From Arcuatula senhousia (lineage: Eukaryota; Mollusca; Bivalvia; Mytilida; Mytilidae), in the NCBI GenBank assembly GCA_963971305.1, contig OZ020303.1, positions 35,204,106-35,268,105 on the forward strand: a stretch of DNA of 64,000 nt, read 5' to 3'. Both the position numbers and the translations under genes were made by a program. Shown here in pieces: positions 15,001-27,000 of this stretch. Under the pieces are notes generated by a model, which was given only the letters and a program-made list of their open reading frames with translations, was not told the DNA's origin and made no database searches. Positions within the stretch are counted from its first letter, which is position 1. Every line of letters starts with the position of its first letter.

Positions 15001-18000
15001 GGATTTGACACACTGAATTGGAAATTGGCAGCGCGGCGGGTGTGCTATAGCAGGCAGGAACCGCTTACTCTTCCGGAGCACCCGAGTTCACTCTTGTTAC
15101 GACTTGAGTTCGCGTTGTTGATTTCTGTTCGGTTGTTTTTATGTTTTGTGTTTCCTTGTGCTGTTCTTGTTCATGTTTACCGGTTTTGTCGTTGCCTTTT
15201 CGGACTTTTGACACTCGAATGCCCCTTTGGTGCCTCTTCTTATTTTATTGTGCGGAAATGTTATTTTGAAATGTTATCATAAACAAATCGACTACTGTAA
15301 TCCAGGAAATTATCGAGACAGTATTATTTTGCGATTTTCGCGCTGTCATTGCTGCACCTAAATTGAAAAAAAAAATACACAGCGAGATATGTGTCCTCCA
15401 TTGTAGTTTTAATGGACAATAAGATTACGGTGTAATTTTAAAACTGTGTGAACTAAAACTCAGTATCCTACCAGGAAAAGCAAAGATGGTGCCAAAAAAT
15501 ATCTCAGGTTTACAGAATACAAAAAATACTCAATACATGTATAAATATAGATTTCAGTGGACAATCATTTGATTTTGAAGGGGGGCTGGCAGTTTTTGTA
15601 AATAAATATTCTGGCCTGGAAAAAGTTGGAAATAAATAATCTGGCCTCACTTTGCAAGAAAATAAATAATCTGTCCCAAGATCCTAATGCTCAATTAAGT
15701 TATTCACGCAGAAAATAAATATTCTTGCCCGCAAAATTTTGAAAATAAATAATCTGTCTCGACCGCAACTGCCAGCCCCCCCCATCAGAATCAAATGGTT
15801 GTCCCCTTATCACAAATAAATTTTGTCGTGCTTTGTTTAAAAGAGCTTAATATATTGTTTTTTGTAAATTATAGAATAAGTAAAACATTAGATGGTTTAG
15901 ACAGGAATTGTAAATGAACACTTGTTTTAAAATGATCCTGGTTTGGAGTTAGAATTAAAATTATATTTCCATTATTTGATCTGATTTTCTATGGCCAAGT
16001 ATTTATAGCTCAGAACAAAACATTCGCAACCACACAAATAAACTTCCGCAGGCTCTGAAATATACATTCGCATGTAGAAAATCAGCACAGAAATATACAT
16101 TCGCGGTGCAAATTTTAACACTTACTTTTATTTCATCGATCTGTCTGAACCTTTGCATTATTAAACTTTATTTATCAACAATAAAATTCTATATATACTT
16201 AACTACACGTTGAACACTTTTTGTTCAATCTATTTTCATATGCAAGAGTTTTATTTATGTAATTTGTCAAAAAACGTGTTTTATTTATAAATTGATTACT
16301 TTTTGTGATAAAAAATAGCTTATGACATAAAAATGCAAGTAAAACTTGAATTAACTAAATCGTTACTACCTAATGTTGAAATCACCGATGCTGCAGGATA
16401 TGTAATTATTCAATAATTAAGTAAAAAGGCAGAAAAAACAGACGACTTCATTTTGCGCACAGCAATAAACTACATCGGGGCACAGAAATCAACCGTTTTT
16501 CCCTTTCGCGCTTTCCATGCAGTGGGAAATTAAAGGAAATGATCATATTAAAATATGTTGTTTATTTTTAGCATTAATTGCATTAAGGTGTCAATATCAA
16601 ATAAGAATATTAATTACGCTTTATAAAAAGTAATTTTTGAATACAATAACTGATCAGTGATAATAAATTCGTTATCTTTACTGTTCTACTTATCCAGTTC
16701 AATTTATCGTTCCGTTTTCTAGAAACTTTTACAAATGATTGCGTGTTTGTTTTGTGTACACATGGATCTGTAGTAATTTAAGTTATCTTTTATTATAATT
16801 TGAAAAATTCCGAAACGCCTTTGTTTTTGATAGTGGATCCAGTAATAGAAGGAACCACTTTAAGTACACACATTAACTATCGTTTCGACTTCGAGTTCAC
16901 GCTGCTGAATGCGGTTTTGTTGTTATGTAAGTGCATGTGTTTTTTGGTTATGTGTGTGGTTTTTTTGTTATTTGTTGTTGTTGTTGTGTGGTTTGTTTCG
17001 TTGTGATGATTTTTTTTCTACCGATTTTGTCTTTGTCTTTTCGATATAATGATGATTGATTACTCCTTTTGTACACCTTTGCTACTTTGAAACTGTAAGT
17101 AAAACTTGCTTGATGTACCAAAAGATTGCAAACTTTTGACCAGGACTAAATTCTTATAATTCAAAGATGTAATGCTTTCTTCAAAGTATGATATTTTATG
17201 TCAACCAGTTTATTTGTTAAAATTTGTGTTCTTTAATTAAGATTAAAGTTTTTAAATTAGACAAAATCTAGATCAAAATTGTGTTGTGAACCACCTTAAG
17301 TTAAGTCTCGAACCCAAGGTAGTGAGTCTGGGAAAACACCTTGTGATTTCTCGTAACAACTTGGTGGCGATCGTTATACCTTTTAACCTTTACCACGTGT
17401 GTATATGACGTGTTTAGCATACAAAGTTCATTGCATTCTAAAATGAACCAACTTTAAAAACTCCACGTTTCACTTGTTATCCTTGGTTTTTGATAACTGG
17501 TTCTGTAAAATCAAGAATCGGATTGGTCGAACACGCATTGTTCTGTAATCAAGAGTGTCCCTATTTTTGACTCCAATAAACATAAACAATTTCCAAAACC
17601 AGGATGACGAACGTGAGTACAATTTAACGAAAAAAAGATTTTTTAATTGTTCACAAAACAAAGATGTGTTCAAAAATGTAAAATAGGATGTCTTATTATA
17701 AATTAAGAAATATTATGTTATAAGAGAACATCTCACAACAATTCGAGAAGTTATCTCGCTATTGTATTAACATAAATCTACTGAACCTTAGGCAAAGAAT
17801 TCCGAACCTACGGTTGAGTGATTTTCGTCGAACATTTTAATAAAATCTGAAAGTACTCCGAACGTTCATATAACAAAATAGGTAATTGGACTGTCAAAAG
17901 GCAAAACGAAATGTGTATTTTTGTTCTCTAAACCTACTATGAGCATGTAGCTTTGCATTATATTAAAGAACCTGACTTTGTTTAACGTACACACATAAAC

Positions 18001-21000
18001 GTCAGTATGACGCTTGAATGAAGTCTTCTGCAAAGTTATTTACCCTTTCGATTGGTATATGAATACACAATCGATTCTCAAGTTTATACTTTTTTTTAAG
18101 AATTCGTTAAAGAATTATTTGAGCATTTGCTTATATCTGGTAATCCTCCATTTTAGAGGTCTCACCTCAAATGTTCACGTCAACACTCCCTTCTTTTGGA
18201 AAAAAATATCGATTGCTGTTGGACATTCTTTATATTCTCACCTATTTTTATTTTATCCGCCCTCACACCTCCTTAAGTTTTTATTTTGGTATTGTTTAAA
18301 GTTATTTGAAAGAATACCTTGAGCTTCTTACAAAAAGGAAATAAAAATAGTGCTTGTAATTAAAATCAGAAATAGATATTGACATGTGACACAATATCGT
18401 TTCAAGCTAAAATTAAACAAGGCTTAAAAATTATATAATATATGAACAAAATTTACTCTTTATGAAATCTCTCTGACACGTTGCATAGGTACATTGATGA
18501 TATAATTGGATTTCAGTTGAAAATTCTTAGTTTGTTTGACATTTAATTAGTCTAAATGTCGTTTTATTTGCTTTTTACTAAATGTACTTCGTTATTAATG
18601 CACATGGAGTTAGGAATTTATTGCCTTTGCAGTAATAAAATAAGGGAAAACAATTTTCTGATTTGTCTGTATAGTGTCATGACAGCTGCGTTTTGCAACA
18701 ATTCAAAAGGCAAAAGTTTAATAACTACAATCGTATGTCTTCCTATCGCCATTGTTGTGTGTAGGAAGAGGGTTTAGGATAGTGAAATCAGTCTCGCAAA
18801 GATAAGGCATGAATTGCCGTTGAAGAAGAATCCATATTCAAAAAAGAATTAATTGCCATAAACTTTGATGAATTTTACTTGTTATTTCAATTCACAGTTC
18901 TGATATAAGGAGCTTATACAAAAATTTAAAACAAATCTGTGAAAAAACTGCCTTCATTTTCACACATTGTTTCTAGAAGCCAAGAGGTACCTATGGGACA
19001 TTCGTTTGTCAGCAATTTGAGAAGGCAAAGACACAACCAGTAAACACGATTGAGAAATGCACGAAGAAACAGACTATATAAAAACACCGAAAAAAAACCA
19101 ACTAAACAGCAATCAAAAACACAAACTCAGGTCGTATTGAGAGTGATCTCAGGTGCTCCAGAAAAGTAAATAGCTAATGCTTGCTAGAACATCCGTTGCG
19201 TTGCTTATAGCCAATTTGAATTCAGTATGTCAATTCCGGTAGAGGATGACAAATAAAGGAAATAACAAAACTACCGAACTTGAATGATCAATCTCATAGT
19301 CCAGAGAAAATGACAAAAACGAATCAGTCATACCGGAGAATTGGTGGATCGCAATGGTCCTGACTTGGTACAGGCATTTCAAACGAAAAGGTGGGTTAAA
19401 GCAGGTTTTATGGCGCAAAACCTCTATCTTCCATTGCGATCTTAGGATCCGGTAATGACCACAGAACACAACATAGTTTTGAGACATTATAGGGATATTG
19501 AGGTGATCATCTCAGTACAGCCTTAGGTAAAGTAAAACCTGATGAAAAACCAACTTCTGCACATGTCCGAGAGACAAACATCCCACACATGTATTTTTTT
19601 TAATGAACGCATGATGTCTTCCATATTTCTTAAGCGAAGACAACAACCAAGGTAACTTAGTGCTGGCAGTTTTTGTGTAATACATGAGGCTCTACCAAAG
19701 TTAACAATCACCTGAGTGCTTTATCCAATAATGTTATCTTTTATAAGCTTCAAGCAAGCATCTAATTGATCTATTATCAAAATAAATTTATTACAAAACT
19801 AACATTAAAATACCTTCTGTGCAATAAGAATAAGATGTAAATAAAGGTAATAACAACATTACCAAACTTGGAGAATCAATCTCATATGTCCATAAGACAA
19901 GACAAAACAAGGAAGAGATACCGGAAAAATTGAAGACCGCAATGGTCCTGACTTGGTACAGGCATTTCAAAAGAAATTGTGGGTTTAACCAAGTTTTAAT
20001 GCGCGCCAAACCTCCCCCTTCCCTTGCGATCTTTGGATCCGTTAGTTACACAGAACAAAACAGGTTTGTGGAAAATATTTTAATTGACCTTTCATCGTTT
20101 TAGTTTGTCTAGTGGGATGAAGGTAGAAATGTTATTTTTAGGACCGTGGTTCGAACCCCTCTGCCTTTCTTGTACTATAAGATATATTCTTAGCCAGATT
20201 ATTCTTTTAATACCATGATAAACTCTTTAAGTCATTTTCATCCATGTATTCCTTTAAAAAAACCTTTGTACTGCTGAATCTCTCTGATTTTTCATAAGCG
20301 TTTGACGATAAATCACGACCTATAGTAAACTGCATGTGGACAACAATCTTTGTTTACTAAAAAGAGGGAATAACACAAGAATTTTGAATATGTCAAAAAA
20401 AATTGCATTATATTTGTAAAGTCTGGTTTCATCACAACCGATTCGTTATTCCAGAGTACACAGGAAATGTTGTGGTTTTCTTGATAGATCACCATACCGG
20501 ACACAAATAGCTAATACAGGGTTTAGTTGCTCACCTGTTGTTGTCGTCACTCGAGCAATTTTTACATATCTTCGTAGACAATTACAGATATTGATTTAAC
20601 ATAAAGGTTCAGTACACTAAATTTGTCGTTGGCATTATGACTGGTGTGCTATAGCTTACTCTTCTGGAGCACCTGAGTTCACGCAGCTGATTGTAGTTTG
20701 CTTGGTAGTAACATGATTTTTTATGTTACCGGTATATAATTTGTTTTTTGTGTTGATCTTAAGTCTTGGCCTTTTTGACTTACGACATTCGATTGCATAA
20801 TTGTTTCGCTAAGCATGTTATTTTGTTTGTGAGACATTTGCATTGGCATCTTACCCTGGTGTTAATGCGACTCAAATGTATGGTCCTGAATATGGGGGTT
20901 TATTGACCTTTGCTCTTGATATTCCTATAATATTTGGTATTTTTTAATCTTAGGGTAGAGTATTGAAGAGACGAAACGCGCGTAAGGCGTCGCAAAGTTT

Positions 21001-24000
21001 ATTTGTGATTTTTATTTCCAATATAGTCTCGTTTTTCACAAAGGCCGTTCTTTTAATTGCAGCTGTCTATGCAGTCATTGATCTTTTCTCACGGACAGCT
21101 GACTTATGTTCTTGCTAGAATGAGTTACTTCCTGCACAGATCACACTTTAGGTACTCAGAATGTCTGAAGACAATCTTAATTTTCTTCACCTAATGTGAA
21201 AGCTTAGCAAGATTATCCAATGTAATCAGTGAAAGTAAACCATTCGTTAGAAATTTCATGTAGTAATGAGCAGTATTTAACACTATAATTATCAATCTTA
21301 GATGGAATCAGCGCTTGGAAAATTCGATCTTTGCAAGGCAGAATAGCATGAACAAGCCATTGAGTTACGGTTTTAGTCCACGTAATAGACACAAAGGCGA
21401 TTAAAGACAGGATGTAGTTTTTTCTGCCCTTCTTTTGTTTAAAACACAGTACTTTGTTGTTTGCCATAAACAACACAAAGCTAACGTTTATCTGAAGTAA
21501 TTACAACAATCTTAAACGTCTCCGACAAAATTGAGGAAATCGATATAATGCTAAAAACTTCATCAGTAAATGTCAAGCATTAAAGGGTCTTTACGTTCAA
21601 ATTTCTCTCAATATAATTGTCTTAGTAGAAATATAGTTCATGATATATTAACTAAATATAACACAGGCACTTGTTTCTAGAAAAATATATACTTATATAC
21701 TAACCATACCACGTGGTATGGTTAGAATATAAGTATATTTTTTTCTAGAAACAAGTGCCTGTGAAATATAATTACGGATAAACCTATTTTCCAATACAGA
21801 GTTTATGAATTTTGCTCGAGTGTATGTGTGCGCATTGGCGTTAATAGGGGGCGTCAGTTTTAATGGTGAAGGAAATCGGGGTACTTAGAGGAAACCACCA
21901 ACCTCGGGCAGGTGACTGACAAACTTAATTGCAAACAGGTGGGAAAGTCCCATTTTTTTTTGTAAATTACAAACTGGGAAATCAATCCAACAACCTGTAG
22001 TGGTAGTTGACATGTGATCATTACCGTAATAGACCTGCGCCTCAGACCACTCGGCCACCAGGCCCCTAATTCTATTCTATACATTTCGTTCTAGTTGATC
22101 TTTGCTCTTTGTACATGTCAGAGATAAATCTACTTTTGAACGATTTTAATCATTCTTTCAGCGTCTCTAGTAGTCAATACACCATACGTGCATTTTAAAA
22201 TGCTGCTTTTTTGGGGAATTTTTTCATGGTTACCATTGGTTATTGCATTTAAAACAAAATGATATATCAAAATGGGGGGACGTTGTTTAATCTAACAAAA
22301 TTGCCTTTGCAGTTATTCCATTCACAAATAATCGATGTCAATGTTTTGGATACTGTCTCAAATTGTCCAAGAGAAAACGGTGCCATTTTCCCAGAGGTCA
22401 ACCCGGGCTACTTTTAGAAACATTACATTTAAAGTACCTAAATGTAGCTTGTGAATTGACTTATTGGAATACTTTGAACGTTACGTTTCTAAATTTGGTT
22501 CTTTATTATTCGATTATGGGCACTGTTTATGAAATTCTCCCATTTAAATCAATGGTCAATTACTACTGTACATGACAAAGAAAATAGGATTTGTCAATGT
22601 AATTACATGATTGAATAAACGCAGATGAACTATGAATAAAGACTATAATTCCTTTTTCTTATTTTCATAATCAATCATTAGGCAAGGGTTAAATTAGGGT
22701 TAATGTAAAGGTTTATGCTCTCAATACACTAATGGCATATAGTACTTGTCTTTAAGCGAGCATGAGCTTGAGATTTTTTGTAATTAAAAGTTCTTTAGAA
22801 TAATAAAATTTGAAAGAATAATTCAAAATAACTAGACTTTATGAAAAAAGTTTTTAAAAACAGGTAGTAGTTTTAAAGATATAAGCACCTAAAAATATGG
22901 CGGGAAAGATCTCCTCTAGACTTTTCATAGGAAATGCACTGAAACTTTTTATTATGTTTTAACACTGATAAAATGATTAGAATTGTTTCAAATTTTTAAA
23001 TGGTGTTTATAAGTACTTTCTCTAAACTTATCCTGAACAAATTATAAGAAAACATAATGGAGTTTTTTTAATGCATTTGAATGGATGAAGGCAGAGAATC
23101 CTGAAAACGCTCAATTTCTCAGCTTCCTACTTCCTAAAGAAAAATACTTGGTTTAAAAAAAACCAGAAGGTTCTATAAAAAATAGTTCCAATTTTGTTAA
23201 TAGTGCAAAAAATGTATGGACATTTATTTAACACATATTTTGAGAAATCTTAACAAATCTTTAACATATTAATTGTTTACCTGGATATTACTGTATAAAT
23301 GCTGACAGTCACTTTCAGTTTTTAACAAATACATATATTGCTATTTCAGTTGTTTAGAATAATAATTATAATAGATTTGCATCTTGGTTATGAGGCCAGT
23401 AAAGAACCTGTAAAGAAACATTGTAAATATGGTAAGTATATCTACTGATACTCACTAGTGAGAATAGCTGAGCTGTCGGTCGATATCGGATATCCTTGTT
23501 TATCATCTTTTCTACAGGTTCAACAAGCGGTAAAGGCATCAAATGAGCAATGTCCCCAAACCGCTGGGTTAACTTCAAATAAGAACAAACAAATTATGGA
23601 TCAAGGATAAAAAATATAGGGAAATACAAAAAGAAGACCTACGAGTATGAAGATTCTAAAATCAAAGACATAGAATTATCTTGAAAACAAAACAAACGAA
23701 AGCTTTCAGCACCAATGTCATTGAAAATATTTCAATTTACAGTTTCCTTACTTAGATAAAGTTGGTAATTGACAAAAGGCAAAAGAAGTTCTATACACAA
23801 ACATATTATTTAAAAGGGCTTCAATGATAACATATTGCTTTATACCCTAACTTTATATTTAGTACAATTTCTGGGCTTTTTCTCTTTTCATATATCATGG
23901 TCTAAAGATATTTTTAGTTGGTATAAATGGTTTCCTTAGATTGATTATTATTTTATTTATGTTTTAAATGATGTTGTTATGTTTCAACTATGGTTTCATA

Positions 24001-27000
24001 GGTTTTTTTTCTGTTTTGTGTCTTCATCAACATCCTGGTTTTTAGTTTATTGGCATGTTCAATTTCTTTCAAACATTCATTTCATCACGTCTCCGCTTAC
24101 ATAATACTGAAAAATATTTGTTTACTTGATCAAGCTGTTTGATATACTGTTGCCCATTATAGCCTGCATCAATCACTGCTTCTCCTTTAGTATATATCGT
24201 GCATATAAGGATCCCCAACGAAAACATATCACTGAAATAGCTACAGGTTTTACAAGTCTGTATCTCTGGTGCTATATAATTTAAATCTGGCTGTGCCATT
24301 TTTGGATACTTTGTACTCCAGGGATGACATGGTGTTGATTCCTACGAGAAGAAATTGTCAATATATATCAAATATAACACCAAAATATTACATCATCTTT
24401 ATTGCTAAGACAAATGTAGATTTTTTGTTGTAATAGATGGATACTGGTCGTATAAAAACATCTGCATTCTGATTGCTATGATCGATTCCGGCAAAAGGCT
24501 TAGGGGTCGACTTATCAAAGGATATTTATGCAACAGAATTGTTGTTCATCAAAGCAACAAACCTTAATAATTACACTAAAAAGGAAGCAGTAGGAGTAAT
24601 TCGTTGAACGTCCCTTGGTTATATTATGAAACATGGTTTCCGATCATTAAAGAAAGCGAATTTAGTAGAAAGCTACTTATTTTGGTGTTTAACATGACAC
24701 GATGATTAGAGACATCGATTCCTTCATTTAGGAAACGTCATGGCTCCAAGTTAAAAATCAACACATAATTACTTTAAACGATCTATCACAAAATCGGATT
24801 GCTTATCTGGATAAAGTTGTTACTCCTGAAAGCATTACGATTTTTCATGATTAACAGATGGCTTTTTTGTACAAGAAAAATGAGAGAAATTACCCTGAAG
24901 GACAGTTATAAGAGTCGTATCACATTTATTGTGACTTGCTTGTAGGGATTAGAAAAACAGATGCATTTTTACAATTGTATTACTGACTACTGATTTTTTA
25001 TACGACCGCAAAAAATTGCGGACGTATAATGTTATGATGCTGTCGTCGTCGTCGTCTTTGTCTGCGTCGTCGTCTGTTAACTTTAGTGGAACAACGATAA
25101 TTTTAGCTCTAGTTATCCGATTGCTATGAAATTTGAAAATGATGTTCCTTACCATAAAAGGATGGATGGGATTGATTTTGGGGGTCCCCCCTTTATTTTT
25201 TCGTTTAGAAATTAGGGGCCAAAAGGGGCCAAAAGTACAACTTTTTTATTGTTTCCGCAATAAAATTTGTCCTGTCTAGCTAAATACTGTTTAATTTTAC
25301 TAAAATGTTTTATACCATAAAAGGATAAATGGTTTCTGATTTTGGGGGCCCCCCTTCAATGGTTTAGAAATATAGAAAAACTATTTTTTTATTTGTTTGT
25401 ACAATAACTTTGGTTCTGGGTGACCAATTGCTATGAAATTTGACAATGATATGCCTTACCATTTAACCATACATAGGATCGATTTTGGGGTCCCCTTTTT
25501 TATTTAGAAATGAGGGGTCCGAAAAGGGGCAAAAATGCAACTTTTTTTATTTCTGGTCCGATTAAAAAAAATGCAGGTTAAGTCTCAATTTTTTTGGGGC
25601 TTATTATAATTCTTGTCAAAGAGTGAATTTACAAATTTGATTTTGTGACACTTTGCTCCCTCTTATTGCTGTTATGGGGTGAAAAAGGACAAAACTGGAA
25701 GGTAGCAGATATCCTTAAATAGGGACCAAAAAGGATAATAGTTTTGTTATTCTGTAATTTATTTCTCGTCTGCTCTTAGAAAAAATGAACTCCTTGTGAA
25801 ATATGAGAGGATAGTCCACCAAAGGCTGCATATGTCAAAAACTTTGTCAGTCCATCATGGGCCACATGTTTCCAGATTAAGTGACTATCCATATTGGGCC
25901 TTAAACTACAGGGTTCGACATGTTGCGGTCGTATCATACTGCGCTTGGCGAAGCTTTTTATTTAAAGTTGTGTTAATCACTACTATAATTTATTTTAGTC
26001 CACAATTTTGTTCAGGCTATAGGAAATCTAAATTTAAACGAAAGTAAAATAAAAACAAAGAGAGAAGAAACTCTATGATAATAAGTCTTTAACGTTTCTT
26101 TGTCACCGGATATTGCAATTGCCTTTTGACAAACTAATGTCGACCAATTTTTCCTCTTATTTGTTTAAATGACACACCGTAATTTTATTGGACTCTCTTC
26201 AGATTTCATGTGTTAGCGATAGTCGGAATCAACTCTTGTAATAAACAGTTTGTTAAAACAACTACATACGTTTTAAAAACATACATTCCACCTCTATGAT
26301 GACCTCCCTTTTTGTAAATGGTATCATACCCATGAACTCATTTATTGAACAAATTCTCTAAACTAGCACCCTTAATATGTCTTCACAAACCTGTTTTGTT
26401 CTGTGTAACTAACGGATCCAAAGATTGCAAGGGAAGGGGGAGGTTTGGCGCGCCTTAAAACCTGGTTTAATCCACAATTTCTTTTGAATGCCTGTACCAA
26501 GTCAGGACCATTGCGATTGTTAATTTTTCTGGTATGTCCTCCTTGTTTTGTCTTGTCTTATGGACATTGAGATTGATTCTTTAAGTTCTGTAATTTTGTT
26601 ATTACCTTTACTTAGACATATCTTACCTTTCCTTCTCTGATTTTTTCTGCAAACCCTAGACCAGTGAGTTTCCATGTTCCTCTGGTGGTTATAACGACAC
26701 TCGCTGGACATACATTTCTATGGACCAACTGTTCTGTGTTATGAAGGTACGATAAGGCTTCTGTGATCTAAAAAACAGAAAATATTTATATATACATGTA
26801 TTAGACTTCTTAATACAATGATACATTTTAAGACATCAAACTTATAAATGAGTTTGAGTGGTCAATCTAAAATGTCCAAAAGAAAACAAGGCAAGATACA
26901 GCGGATATAGTAATAAAATCATTCCATAGCACATGTCTTAACTGTATACCATGTTGGTGATTAGAGAACTTTAAGTTATTTTGATGTGTTTCTTGGTGTT

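Larger units (their letters stand above)
13013..16527. mobile_element. 3.5-kb inverted-repeat structure in intron 7
   Basis: The ends are inverted copies: left 13017-13075 and right about 16465-16524. Shared outward sequence starts CACTG.ATGGAAAG and includes GGGAAAAACGGTTGATTTCT and GTGCCCCG.TGTAGTTTA. Further inward, 13420-13500 and 13740-13795 also match 16020-16125 in inverted, diverged form (GCGAATGT, TTTCTGTGC). The interior carries at least three younger insertions (13991-14337, 14550-15265, 15556-15805). No target-site duplication was evident. Confidence 0.6.

Noticed and set aside
18014..18322. 102-codon plus-strand frame, hydrophobic
   Set aside because: No recognisable domain, no splice context, low-complexity AT-rich composition; frames of this length are expected by chance.
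20150..20175. tRNA gene (GTGGTTCGAACCCC resembles a B box)
   Set aside because: No acceptor stem, A box or anticodon arm could be fitted around it; at most a SINE remnant.
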